This document shows positions 43,091 to 52,005 of a stretch of DNA of 64,000 bases, one piece after another (position 1 is the first letter of the stretch; each line of letters opens with the position of its first letter). This DNA comes from JBBRCE01 sp038205115. Lineage in GTDB: Bacteria > Planctomycetota > Planctomycetia > Pirellulales > JBBRCE01. The stretch is from NCBI GenBank assembly GCA_038205115.1, contig JBBRCE010000010.1:1-64000 (forward strand). Direction: 5' to 3'. The position numbers and the translations under genes are program-made. A model generated the notes under the pieces. That model was given only the letters and a program-made list of their open reading frames with translations, was not told where the DNA came from and did not search any database.

Positions 43091-43931
43091 ATTGCGATTT
43101 TGGCAACCGACGCCTTACTCACGCGCTGCGATGCCGTCGCGCGCCGGTTTGTCGCTGATCGAATTGATGCTGGCGGTTTCCACCATGCTGATGATTGTCG
43201 TTGCGCTCACGACCATGGCACACGGCGTCCATGCCGGCGCCGAGTACAGCAACGGATACGGCACTGCCACGCAGCACGCGCGCGTCACGCTCGATCGAGT
43301 CAGTAGCGCGGTGAGCAAAACGTATAGCTGTGAAAATTACCCAGGTGCTTGGGTGTTCGCCGATACTGCGGGCAGCTATACATTTCCGGATACCCTGGTG
43401 ATCTGGTGGCCGACAACCACGCCTGCGAATTCGGCCGGACCGCCGCTGATGAATGAGTTACTGGTGTTCTGCCAGGATCCCAGCGACACGGGTACGTTGG
43501 CGGAGATTCGCTGCCCAACCGATGGCACGCCGTGGTCGGCTTACACCAATGCCAGCGCAATGAAATTGCAGATCGACAAATTCAAGACATCCGTCGGCGC
43601 TCAAAAGACGGTCGTCACGGACTTGATGCGCGTCGTGACATTAGGCGGTTTACCCGCCGGTTCGCGAACGACCCGCCCGGGATTGCGCTTCGAAGTGCAA
43701 ATGACACCGACGCTCGCCGAAATGTCGGCCTATCGCGCCGGCAGCAAAACCTGGAAATCTCTGCTTTGGCCGCAAGGCATGTATGGTTCGAAAACCGGTA
43801 TGCGACAAGTCAGTGTGCGTACGGAAATTCAGTTGATGCCGGGCCGCGTTTGGTCCGCGAATAGTCCTGGCAGCAAAACGGCCATCCCCTACCTTGGTTC
43901 AACGGCTTTCACTACGAAGTTGACGCAATGA
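43074..43931 (+). CDS. Prepilin-like protein (PilW/GspJ type)
   Basis: 285 aa from ATG 43074, or 266 aa from ATG 43131. The processing site is RAG followed by LSLIELMLAVSTMLMIVVAL, with Glu at +5. The longer start overlaps the previous gene by 17 bp, which suits translational coupling; the shorter start gives a typical short basic leader (MPSRAG). The mature part has a Trp/Pro-rich globular domain. By order (second after a PilV/GspI-like gene) and size it is probably the J/W-type minor pseudopilin. Confidence 0.83.
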   Translation: MCPHLKLRFWQPTPYSRAAMPSRAGLSLIELMLAVSTMLMIVVALTTMAHGVHAGAEYSNGYGTATQHARVTLDRVSSAVSKTYSCENYPGAWVFADTAGSYTFPDTLVIWWPTTTPANSAGPPLMNELLVFCQDPSDTGTLAEIRCPTDGTPWSAYTNASAMKLQIDKFKTSVGAQKTVVTDLMRVVTLGGLPAGSRTTRPGLRFEVQMTPTLAEMSAYRAGSKTWKSLLWPQGMYGSKTGMRQVSVRTEIQLMPGRVWSANSPGSKTAIPYLGSTAFTTKLTQ

Positions 43932-45466
43932 ACGTGAACACGCGAAAAAACAACGAGTTGGTTGCCGCCGTCGATCACCCGATATCGCCGCCGCGCCGAG
44001 GTTCGGCCGTGGTGATGGTGCTGACAATCCTGGCTGTGACCATGACGCTGGCCTATGCGGTGTTGCGGTCGCAAGGAACTGCCGTGCAAATTCAGAGCAA
44101 TAGCAACCGGCTGGGCAGCGCTCGGCAGGCGGCGCAGGCTGGCATGGCGGCGGCAATGCGGGCCATGAGTACAAACGGTTGGTCGGGGGTGACTTCGACA
44201 CTTGCCGGTTCAATCAGCCCTCGCGACACATACACCGTAACGTACACCGTGGGCGATGCGTTGTTGCTCAGTACCGATCCGGCTTACAGTGAATATCCTT
44301 ATCGAGTCACGATCACTTCGGTGGGCTATTCGTCCGATCCCGCGAACGCCAGCGTGACCAGCAAACACACGATTCAGCAAGTCATGTGCTTGATTCCGCG
44401 TGCGCTCAACGCGGAGCCAACCGAATTTACGCAGATGCTCAACTATACGCTGTTTCAGTTCAGCAACGACGCGGTGCAAATGGAACCGGCAACTCGCATC
44501 GAAGGTAAAGTTCGCTTGCAAGGTGCGCTCAGTCTGGACACCGGCGAAGGCTGGAGCACCACGATCAAGAATCGTTGGATTAGCGACATCGGGCAGATGC
44601 GCCTCAATGGATATGCCGATTATCGGCCCTTCAACGCGCAAGTGGATCTTGCGTTTAGCAGCACGGATTCGACCACGCGCGGGTATTTGACATCGCAACT
44701 TGGACTTGCCGTGACCGATTTGCCGCAAGCTAGCACGTCGTCCAGTTGGAGTTTTCCAACCGGAATCTCCAGCTATGTGCTGTACACTGGCGGCCCGTCG
44801 TATGCAGTGCAGTCGGTTTCTGGCACGCTGTCTGGTGTCACGCTGAAACCCAATCCAGTCAGCAATCCGCTCGGTTTGTTTTACTCGAGCGGCGATCTTA
44901 CGATTGGCAACAACGTAAAGTTGACCGGCACGCTGATCGTCAACGGAGCGATCAACATCACCGGAGATGGCTCGCAATTGACAGCGTTCTCGGGACCGAA
45001 TCTCGACGGCGCCACAAAGCCTATTCAATTGCCAGTCGTGATTTCCGCTGGCAAGTTCGATGTGAAAAGTTCAGCGGATGGCGACAGCATCAAAGGCGCG
45101 GTCGTCGTATTTGACGAATACCTGATCGAAACGCGGTCGGAAAGCTCGGCGTTTTCGATTGAAGGTCGGCTGATGGCGGAAAAACTCACCTTTCAACCGC
45201 GAACCGAGTGGGTGCGTTCGGGTTCGACCTGGTCGCTGCTCTACAGTTGGTTTTCGTCGCAATCAAACGGATCGAACAATACCATCTACCTTCCGCTTTA
45301 TATCTGGTTTTTTAACTCGGATCCCACGCCCACGGTGACGGTTGTGCCGGAAACAACGCCGGCCAACTACCATTGGCACAAGCCGAATAATCCAGTATTT
45401 GTACCAACCGCAGCCGATAACGGCGCGCTGCTGTGGGAATTTCGTTCGTGCGTCGAATTGCCGTAA
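43928..45466 (+). CDS. PilX/GspK-like minor pilin or pilus-associated protein
   Basis: 512 aa. Near residue 25 it has RRGSAVVMVLTILAVTMTLAYAVL, a hydrophobic segment after a Gly that resembles PilX N-termini (GxxLVxxL) and lacks the Glu at +5, as GspK and PilX often do. A large beta-rich domain follows, with a repetitive stretch (SSGDLTIGNNVKLTGTLIV, NGAINITGDGSQL) suggestive of a right-handed beta-helix. Start ATG overlaps the previous stop (ATGA). Its size suggests it caps or decorates the pilus tip; this is inference. Confidence 0.78.
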   Translation: MNVNTRKNNELVAAVDHPISPPRRGSAVVMVLTILAVTMTLAYAVLRSQGTAVQIQSNSNRLGSARQAAQAGMAAAMRAMSTNGWSGVTSTLAGSISPRDTYTVTYTVGDALLLSTDPAYSEYPYRVTITSVGYSSDPANASVTSKHTIQQVMCLIPRALNAEPTEFTQMLNYTLFQFSNDAVQMEPATRIEGKVRLQGALSLDTGEGWSTTIKNRWISDIGQMRLNGYADYRPFNAQVDLAFSSTDSTTRGYLTSQLGLAVTDLPQASTSSSWSFPTGISSYVLYTGGPSYAVQSVSGTLSGVTLKPNPVSNPLGLFYSSGDLTIGNNVKLTGTLIVNGAINITGDGSQLTAFSGPNLDGATKPIQLPVVISAGKFDVKSSADGDSIKGAVVVFDEYLIETRSESSAFSIEGRLMAEKLTFQPRTEWVRSGSTWSLLYSWFSSQSNGSNNTIYLPLYIWFFNSDPTPTVTVVPETTPANYHWHKPNNPVFVPTAADNGALLWEFRSCVELP

Positions 45467-45525
45467 ACGATCGGCTTTGCATGGCTTAGGCGGGCCGATC
45501 TGGACTTATTTGCAAGGGGTGTAGG

Positions 45526-45768
45526 ATGCGGAAATCGAATCGTGTTCGTTGGACCATGGTTGTGGCCGGAAACGTGTTGGCCGTCTGCATGCTAGGTTTC
45601 TTTCGGACAACCACCGCTGCGCCGCCGAGCAGTGGCGAGCCGTTTGCAAACTCCGTCGAGCAGCGGGCAGAAATCATCAAGCAGTTGCAGGAAATGAATT
45701 CGCAGTTAAAAGAACAGAATTCGTTGATTCGCGGCGCGCTCAAAGCGTTGGTAGGCGACAAGAACTGA
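45526..45768 (+). CDS. Small secreted coiled-coil protein in the pilus operon
   Basis: 80 aa: a signal peptide (MVVAGNVLAVCMLGFFRTTTAA) and a mature part of about 50 residues, mostly one helix (SVEQRAEIIKQLQEMNSQL then KEQNSLIRGALKAL) with heptad-like spacing. It sits between the PilX-like gene and the GspH-like prepilin gene in the same direction. Function unknown. Its location and coiled coil suggest a partner of the pilus machine or a surface adaptor. Confidence 0.72.
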   Translation: MRKSNRVRWTMVVAGNVLAVCMLGFFRTTTAAPPSSGEPFANSVEQRAEIIKQLQEMNSQLKEQNSLIRGALKALVGDKN

Positions 45769-45788
45769 AACTTGTGTCATCGACATTT

Positions 45789-46388
45789 ATGGCCAGCAAC
45801 CACCACGCTCGCGCGTTCTCGCTCCTCGAGTTGCTGATTGTCATTTGCATCGTCGGAATTCTTGCCGGCCTGCTGATGCCGAATCTGGAACCGTCGCTGC
45901 CCGACACACTCAACGCGGCAGCGGAGGTGGTGGCCGGTGATCTGGCGTACGCGCGGAGTTTAGCCGTTGCCAACGGGGATGCTTACAAACTGACCTTTGA
46001 TTTGTCTCGCAATCGCTACCAATTGTCGCACAGTGGACCGAACGCGGCGCTCAATCTTTTGCCGCGAAGTTCGTTTCGCTCAAAGTTAGACAGCACCACG
46101 TCGCAAGTCACAGACCTAGCGAGCTTGCCGAACATGGGCGCCGTCGCTTCGTTGTTGGGCGTGGTCACCGGCGGCGCCGCCCCGGCCAGCGTTGGCAACG
46201 TGGAATTTGGGAGTTTGGGCCAAACCACGCAAACCAACCCAACAGTGATCTGGCTGGCCGCCGGTGCAAATCCGCGTAAACGATATCTTTCCGTTACCGT
46301 CAACGCCACGACGGGTCTAGCGTCGATTGGCGACGTGCAAGCCTTTACGCCCGTCATTGCCGGAACAAACGGTAATTCCGGCTCTTAA
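45789..46388 (+). CDS. Prepilin-like protein (FimT/GspH type)
   Basis: 199 aa. A short leader MASNHHARA is followed by FSLLELLIVICIVGILAGLL, a class III site with Glu at +5 but Ala instead of Gly before the cleavage point. The next part (AAAEVVAGDLAYARSLAVANG) is the helix pattern of FimT/GspH minor pseudopilins. It starts 20 bp after the small secreted protein. Residues upstream of the Met in the same frame belong to another gene's frame and are not part of it. Confidence 0.83.
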   Translation: MASNHHARAFSLLELLIVICIVGILAGLLMPNLEPSLPDTLNAAAEVVAGDLAYARSLAVANGDAYKLTFDLSRNRYQLSHSGPNAALNLLPRSSFRSKLDSTTSQVTDLASLPNMGAVASLLGVVTGGAAPASVGNVEFGSLGQTTQTNPTVIWLAAGANPRKRYLSVTVNATTGLASIGDVQAFTPVIAGTNGNSGS

Positions 46389-46518
46389 ATCGCTGCCGGC
46401 GCAGGGTAACTTTTGCGCCATTTCGTTCGGTCGTGGCCATAACGGTCATCCAAGTCTCAGAGCGCAACGCAATCGTAAGCTACGCTTGCGCAGGCTCACT
46501 TTCTGGAGATCGATCGAC

Positions 46519-47568
46519 ATGGTCAGTTGGTTTGGCAAACAACCGGGTTTAATCGGCATCGATATTGGCAGCCGCTCGGTGAAGCTGCTCCAATTGAATT
46601 CCGATCGCAGCCAGGTCATCGCTTGTGCGCGGCAGGAATTGCCGGAGCCGTCCAACGATCCGGCGCGCCGATCGGCGCAGTGGACTACCGCCATCGATAA
46701 AGCGCGGAAGCAGCACGGCTTTCGCGGACGCAAAGTTGCGTTGTGCCTAGGCGGTAGCGAATTGTTCGCCCAGAACATCCGCGTCCAAAAAACAAATCCC
46801 ACCGAAATGGAAAAGGCCGTGCGTCAAGAGGCGGCCGGTAAACTGCCGTTCCCGCTCTCCGAGTCCGAAATGCGGTTTGTCGATGCCGGTGATGTGCGGC
46901 AAGGCGAAGTTGTCAAACGCGAGCTGATCCTGCTGGCCTGCCACCGACCGGCGTTGAACATGTTACTCAAGGCGGTCGAAGAAGCTGGCTTACAACCGGC
47001 TGCCGTCGATGTTGAACCCGCCGCGCTGCTGCGTTGTTACGTCAAACAGTTTCGCCGCGATGCCGACCGCACGCAGCGGGCCATGTTCACGCATTTTGGC
47101 CAAACCGGCACCGTGGTGGTAATTGCCAAGGGCGAAGAAGCCCTGTTCGTCAAGTATTTGGAAATTGGCGGACGCCACTTGGACGAAGCGTTGGCACGGA
47201 ATCTCAAGATGGATATGGCGGAAGCGACTTCGCTCCGCCGCAACCATGGCGATCGTCGCGTCGAACAACAAGATCCGGAGATCGCCCGCACCGTGGCCGA
47301 AGCCACGCGCCCGGTCGTCGAACGTTTAGCCAGCGAACTCGCACTCTGCACCCGATATCACAACGTCACGTTTCGAGGGCAGGCACTCGCGCGCGTCGTG
47401 ATTGGAGGCGGCGAAGCCACTCCCGAGTTAGTCGAGGCATTGTCAGCGCGCTTAGAAACAAAGTGCGAACTTGGCGATCCGTTGCGATCGCTGGAGTCGC
47501 CGGCGGTCTCAGGCCGCAAGGGACAATGGGATATTGCCACGGGCCTCGCTTTACATGCGGTGGAGTAA
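46519..47568 (+). CDS. pilM: PilM, actin-like pilus assembly protein
   Basis: 349-aa cytoplasmic protein of the FtsA/actin fold. The N-terminus is GLIGIDIGSRSVKLLQL (nucleotide-binding PHOSPHATE-1 type). It continues with VEKAVRQEAAGKLPFPL-type text, VDVEPAALLR, FGQTGTVVVIAKGEEALF and VVIGGGEATPELV. PilM binds the N-terminal peptide of PilN and connects it to the PilB ATPase. GGAG about 10 nt upstream fits the ATG at 46519. The next gene, PilN-like, starts 9 bp after the stop. Confidence 0.92.
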   Translation: MVSWFGKQPGLIGIDIGSRSVKLLQLNSDRSQVIACARQELPEPSNDPARRSAQWTTAIDKARKQHGFRGRKVALCLGGSELFAQNIRVQKTNPTEMEKAVRQEAAGKLPFPLSESEMRFVDAGDVRQGEVVKRELILLACHRPALNMLLKAVEEAGLQPAAVDVEPAALLRCYVKQFRRDADRTQRAMFTHFGQTGTVVVIAKGEEALFVKYLEIGGRHLDEALARNLKMDMAEATSLRRNHGDRRVEQQDPEIARTVAEATRPVVERLASELALCTRYHNVTFRGQALARVVIGGGEATPELVEALSARLETKCELGDPLRSLESPAVSGRKGQWDIATGLALHAVE

Positions 47569-47577
47569 TCGACGGCC

Positions 47578-48354
47578 ATGTTACTTGACGAAATCAATTT
47601 TTTGCCCGACGCCTATCGTCAAAAGGCTCGCCGCCGGCAGGATCAAGCCTGGCGCGGCCTGTTTGCCGCCGCGTTCGTGATTGGCATCGGCGCAACCGCC
47701 GTTTACCAGCAGCATTTGAAATCGCAGGCCAACGCGGAATTCCAGTCGTGGGAAGCGCCGTTTCTGGCTGCAACCGCGCAAAACGCGCGGTTGGCGGCCA
47801 TCAACGCCAGTCTGAAAACCGAGCGAACGCAAGCACAATTATTCACCACGTTCCGCACGCCTTGGCCGCGATCGCAATTGCTGTCGGCAATCGCCGCAAA
47901 TATGAGCGACAACATTGTGTTGCTGGAAGTCCGCATTGAGTCGGCAGTCGAAGAGTCGTCGACCGCCGCACAAGTTGCGTCGTCACCGCCGCCCAAGCCG
48001 GAGAGCCCGGATGCCGTGAAGCCAAGCCCTCTCGAAAAAGACCTGCTGTACGCCCGCGAACAGGACGACAAACTCAGGTCAGTTGTTTACATTTCCGGCG
48101 AAACCCGGGAAACCAGCGAGTTACACATCTTTTTAGCAAAACTCGCCAGCCATCCGCTATTTTCGAAAGCCCAGATCACCTCGCTTGAGAGTCTCTCCGG
48201 CGACACTTCGACCGGGTCCCGGTTTACCGCCGCTCTGATCGTTCAACCGGCCTATGGTCAGCCAGGCGGACCAAAGCCGCCGGTTGAGAAAACTCCGGAG
48301 CAAAAAACAGCGGCGGAAACGGCTGTCGCAACGCCGATGGGAGCGCCGTCATGA
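47578..48354 (+). CDS. PilN-like inner membrane pilus assembly protein
   Basis: 258 aa. The short cytoplasmic N-terminus MLLDEINFLPDAYRQK is the PilN peptide (INLLP-like) that docks in PilM. It is followed by one membrane helix (GLFAAAFVIGIGATAVY), a coiled coil and a ferredoxin-like periplasmic domain (SVVYISGETRETSELHIFL). The Pro/Lys-rich linker near 155-175 and the tail are longer than usual. Its stop overlaps the pilO-like start (ATGA). Confidence 0.88.
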   Translation: MLLDEINFLPDAYRQKARRRQDQAWRGLFAAAFVIGIGATAVYQQHLKSQANAEFQSWEAPFLAATAQNARLAAINASLKTERTQAQLFTTFRTPWPRSQLLSAIAANMSDNIVLLEVRIESAVEESSTAAQVASSPPPKPESPDAVKPSPLEKDLLYAREQDDKLRSVVYISGETRETSELHIFLAKLASHPLFSKAQITSLESLSGDTSTGSRFTAALIVQPAYGQPGGPKPPVEKTPEQKTAAETAVATPMGAPS

Positions 48355-48914
48355 GAAACAAAACTTCAAAGTCGAGCCGCAGCGGAAGTTGGTTGATTAC
48401 CGCCGCGCTGGTCATCGGCTCATCCGCATACTTGTTGCTTGGCTTCATGCCAGCCATGCGAGCGCTCGCTGAATCGCGACAGAAAACGGCCGAACGGCGC
48501 GACTACGTGTCTCAAGCTGACCGCCTGAAACCTGCGGTCGAGAATGCGACGCTCGAGCTCGAAAAAACACGAGCCTACAACCAGCGTTCCGCGGAAAAGC
48601 TCTCCGACGATCGCAAGCTCGCCGAACTCTACCAGCAAATTACCACTCAGGCAAAACTCGCAGGCGTGGTGTCAAAGCGATTCGAACCACAAAAGCGTAC
48701 GTCGCCTTACCAAACACTCCGGCAGAGTGGCCTCACGATTGAAGCCGTGGGCTCATTCAGTCAACTGTGTGCGATGCTAGCGGCTTTTGAATCGCTACCG
48801 GTAACCATGAATTTTGAAAGCATCAAAGTCATGCCGCAGCGGCAAGATGGCCTAAAATCTGTCTGCGAACTCAAGCTGGCAATATTTTTGGCATGTTCCG
48901 AAAAAAACGATTAG
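48351..48914 (+). CDS. PilO-like inner membrane pilus assembly protein
   Basis: 187 aa: a membrane helix (WLITAALVIGSSAYLLLGF), then a coiled coil (about 40-95) and a small ferredoxin-like domain (IEAVGSFSQLCAMLAAFESL). PilO forms a heterodimer with PilN in the inner-membrane alignment complex. Identification rests on order (M-N-O), topology and the FSQLxxxLAAxxxLP pattern. Overlaps the previous stop by 4 bp. Confidence 0.85.
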   Translation: MRNKTSKSSRSGSWLITAALVIGSSAYLLLGFMPAMRALAESRQKTAERRDYVSQADRLKPAVENATLELEKTRAYNQRSAEKLSDDRKLAELYQQITTQAKLAGVVSKRFEPQKRTSPYQTLRQSGLTIEAVGSFSQLCAMLAAFESLPVTMNFESIKVMPQRQDGLKSVCELKLAIFLACSEKND

Positions 48915-48949
48915 GCAAACCTTACCGTCGGCCGATACTGTAGGCGTTG

Positions 48950-48970
48950 AGCGCAGGTGCAGCCTGCGCT
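48950..48970 (+). promoter_or_regulatory. Intra-operon hairpin before the PilP-like gene
   Basis: A perfect 8-bp stem, AGCGCAGG (48950-48957) and CCTGCGCT (48963-48970), with a 5-nt loop, ending 13 nt before the GTG start at 48984. No T-tract follows, so it is not a strong terminator. It could slow RNA decay, or affect access to the ribosome-binding site. Confidence 0.5.
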
Positions 48971-48983
48971 GGGATGAACCTTT

Positions 48984-49643
48984 GTGAAAATAAATACCTT
49001 TATTGGCAAACTGCGTCACGAAGCTAAGACAAACCCCAAACAAGCGGGCGTCCTTGGCTTATTGCTCGTGGTCGCCTTGTGGTTTTGGGCGCCGCTGCTG
49101 ATCAAATGGATCGCACCGAACTCCAGCGCCACGGCGGATACCGCTCCGTTGGAGCCGGCGGCAAGCCCGGCCGCTGATACGCCTGCGGCAACCAGTGCGT
49201 CAAATACGCTGGCCAGCAATAAAGCCAAAGCGATGCAGTACCCTTGGCGTGAAATTTCGAATTCGATTGAAAGCGATCCGCAAATGTCGCCCGCAGCACC
49301 GGCCGCGGCAACCATTCGTGATCCGTTTAAGCCCTTACTGAAAATTGCACCACCCACGCCGCCAGCGCCTAAGCCGGTGGCTAAGATTGTTGTTCCCGAC
49401 TCGCTCGATTTCAAGCTCAGCGGAACGTTGATTGGCAGTACACGAAAAACCGCGCGGATCAATGGCAAGTCGTACGCGGAAGGCGACCTGCTTCACAGCG
49501 ATGCGCACCCCGAGGTTCATTTCGAAGTCACAGAAATCACCGGCCGGAAAGTCACGCTCGAACGACTGGGGCAGACCTTCGAACTGAAAATCAAATCGCA
49601 GCAGTCGGCAGACAAAAGCGACACGACAAACGTCGATCGGTAA
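48984..49643 (+). CDS. PilP/GspC-like protein
   Basis: 219 aa from GTG: a membrane helix (GVLGLLLVVALWFWAPLLI), an Ala/Pro-rich periplasmic linker and a C-terminal beta domain (LDFKLSGTLIGSTRKTARINGKSY to VTEITGRKVTLERLGQTFEL). This corresponds to the homology region of PilP and GspC proteins, which link the inner-membrane complex to the secretin. The motif RDPFKP before the domain is typical of PilP. Next gene in line is the secretin, as expected. Confidence 0.85.
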   Translation: MKINTFIGKLRHEAKTNPKQAGVLGLLLVVALWFWAPLLIKWIAPNSSATADTAPLEPAASPAADTPAATSASNTLASNKAKAMQYPWREISNSIESDPQMSPAAPAAATIRDPFKPLLKIAPPTPPAPKPVAKIVVPDSLDFKLSGTLIGSTRKTARINGKSYAEGDLLHSDAHPEVHFEVTEITGRKVTLERLGQTFELKIKSQQSADKSDTTNVDR

Positions 49644-49719
49644 CGCCGGAAAAACAAACGACGAAAAACTTCGAGGCGGCCATTCGAGCCGTTTCGCCTA
49701 GGCAAGGTCAAGGACGACC

Positions 49720-52005
49720 ATGAGCAGCTTCTTGCGACTTTCACTGCTGGCAATGTGCGTCGCCATAGGCGTGACGCTGGCCGTTTGCTTGGCGATTAAC
49801 GCTCCGCCACCTTCGAACGCTGCGGACGTTGCTGTTACACCAGCGATTGGAGCCAGCACTTCGTCCAAGCATCCATTAACGACCGCATATCCGGCGTTCG
49901 CCGAGCCGCACCGCAGTGCAGTCGCGCGGGAATCCTCCGAAAAAACAACGTCGCCGGCTCCGTTGGCGTTCGTGATGAATGCTGCGGAAGACGACTTGGC
50001 TGGTCGGCGATTGTCGCATGTGCTGATTGACGATCGTTTGATGATCCCGTCCGTTTTGAGTCGCGTGGCACCTGCGGTTACGCAACAAGTGCTGCCTAAA
50101 TTGCCGCCCGTTCCCAAGGCCAACGATGTTTCGCCGGCGGTCGGACCGGATCTCTCGAAATTCACTTCGCCCGAAGGCCGCGAGCAGCTTCGTCAGCTCT
50201 TGCAAGCCAAGAGCAAAGAACTCGAAGGCAGCAATCCATTCGAAGATGATCCGGCGGCGAAAGCGTCCGCCGGCGCCAAGCAGGCCGAAGTGTTGCCGGC
50301 GCCGGCCGAGAAATCGGCCAGCGAAAAGCCCGCAAAACGGCCAACCATCACGCGATCCACCAAGCCGCGCGCACTGCGTGGCCCCGGTGAAGGCGATGAG
50401 CGACTCTCGATCAATATCCAAGACAACGACATTCGTGACGTGCTGGAGATGCTGGCCGAACAAGGCGGCTTGAGCATCTTGCCGGCCGGCACCGTCCGCG
50501 GCAAAGTCTCGGCAACGTTGACCGATGTGAATGTCGAAACCGCGCTGGATGTCATCCTGCGCACCACGGGTTTTACTTCGCGCCGTGATGGTAAGTTCAT
50601 CTACGTTGGCACGCCGGTCGATTTCCAAAATATGGAGCGCGCGCTGGATCGAGTTGGCACGCGCGTCTATCGCCCTAACTACGTCAAGGCTTCCGAGCTA
50701 CAAGCGATTGTCACGCCGCTTCTCACGCAAGGCATCGGCGCCATTAGCATCAACACGCCTTCGGAAGTTGGCATCGGCGCTGACGGATCGAAGACCGGCG
50801 GAGATGGTTTTGCCGGCAACGAGGCACTGCTGGTCAAAGATTATGAAGCGGTCTTGGTGCAAGTCGACCAGGTTGTTGCCGAACTCGATAAGCGGCCCAT
50901 GCAGGTTGCCATCGAAGCCATGGTGCTCAGCGTATCACTGAGCGACGAAAATGCGTTTGGCGTCGATTTTCAGTTCTTACGCAATAACAAGCATATTAAG
51001 TTGGCCACCGGCAGTCCGGCGGCCAACCTGGCCCAAGTGGATTTTAACGAAGGCGGTTTGAAATTCGGGTTTCTCGACAGCAGTCTGGGCGCGTTTCTCG
51101 ACGCCTTGGAGACAATCGGCAAAACCGACGTGATCGCCACTCCCCGGTTGATGTGCGTGAATAAGCATCGTGCCGAAATTTTGATCGGCTCGCAGCTCGG
51201 CTACATCAGCAGCACAGTGACCGAGACCAGCACCGCGCAAAGTGTGCAATTTTTGGAAGTCGGCACGCAGTTACGTCTGCGGCCGTTCATCTCGTCCGAT
51301 GGCACAATTCGATTGGAAGTCCATCCAGAGCTTTCGACCGGCAGTGTCGAAGTCAAAAACAACTTCACGCTACCACAAAAAGAAGTCACCCAAGTGACGA
51401 CCAACGTGATGACGCGCGATGGCTGTACCGTCATCATTGGCGGGCTGATGCGCGAAGATCTCGATACATCCACCTCGCAAGTACCGCTGTTGGGCTCTTT
51501 GCCAGGCGTGGGTTTCTTGTTCCGCCACAAGAAAGATACGCAGGTCAAACGCGAAGTGTTGGTGCTGATCACGCCGCACATCGTTTACGAGCCCGATTCC
51601 GCCATCGAAGGTCACAAAGCGGCCGCCGGTTTTCATGATCGCCACGCCAACTACGCGGATCATATGAGCCCGATTGGCTACGAGTATTTGAGCCGCAAAT
51701 ATCGCCGACTGGCGGCCGACGCCTACGCTGCCGGAGATACCGCGGTGGCGACTCGTTGCATCGACCTTTCGATTCATTTCAATCCGCAAAGCAGGGCTTC
51801 GCTGGAACTTCGCGAGCAAATTCAGGCCGGGCCGCGTCCGGTTGCGCCGTCCGAGCCGCGACTAGGCGAAAGTCCGCTGGATGGCCAACAGATCCCCGCG
51901 TGGTTGATGAACGATCTTGAAGCAGCGCCGCCGGCCGAACATCCCTACGATTCGGGACGCCCAGGCCACAAAATCGATATCCAGCGCCCCGCTCGTTTGC
52001 AATGA
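49720..52005 (+). CDS. Secretin (PilQ/GspD family)
   Basis: 761-aa outer-membrane pore protein. Begins with an N-terminal hydrophobic segment (LSLLAMCVAIGVTLAVCLAI). The N-domain is LSINIQDNDIRDVLEMLAEQGG with a following STN-type ring; next are the secretin core segments VAIEAMVLSVSLSDE, TPRLMCVNKHRAEILIGSQLGY, LRPFISSDGTIRLEVHPE and MTRDGCTVIIGGLM to LLGSLPGVGFLFRHK. After the core, a 130-residue tail includes a TPR-like helix pair (AADAYAAGDTAVATRCIDLS) not usual in secretins. The following lipoprotein start overlaps the stop by 4 bp. Confidence 0.93.
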   Translation: MSSFLRLSLLAMCVAIGVTLAVCLAINAPPPSNAADVAVTPAIGASTSSKHPLTTAYPAFAEPHRSAVARESSEKTTSPAPLAFVMNAAEDDLAGRRLSHVLIDDRLMIPSVLSRVAPAVTQQVLPKLPPVPKANDVSPAVGPDLSKFTSPEGREQLRQLLQAKSKELEGSNPFEDDPAAKASAGAKQAEVLPAPAEKSASEKPAKRPTITRSTKPRALRGPGEGDERLSINIQDNDIRDVLEMLAEQGGLSILPAGTVRGKVSATLTDVNVETALDVILRTTGFTSRRDGKFIYVGTPVDFQNMERALDRVGTRVYRPNYVKASELQAIVTPLLTQGIGAISINTPSEVGIGADGSKTGGDGFAGNEALLVKDYEAVLVQVDQVVAELDKRPMQVAIEAMVLSVSLSDENAFGVDFQFLRNNKHIKLATGSPAANLAQVDFNEGGLKFGFLDSSLGAFLDALETIGKTDVIATPRLMCVNKHRAEILIGSQLGYISSTVTETSTAQSVQFLEVGTQLRLRPFISSDGTIRLEVHPELSTGSVEVKNNFTLPQKEVTQVTTNVMTRDGCTVIIGGLMREDLDTSTSQVPLLGSLPGVGFLFRHKKDTQVKREVLVLITPHIVYEPDSAIEGHKAAAGFHDRHANYADHMSPIGYEYLSRKYRRLAADAYAAGDTAVATRCIDLSIHFNPQSRASLELREQIQAGPRPVAPSEPRLGESPLDGQQIPAWLMNDLEAAPPAEHPYDSGRPGHKIDIQRPARLQ

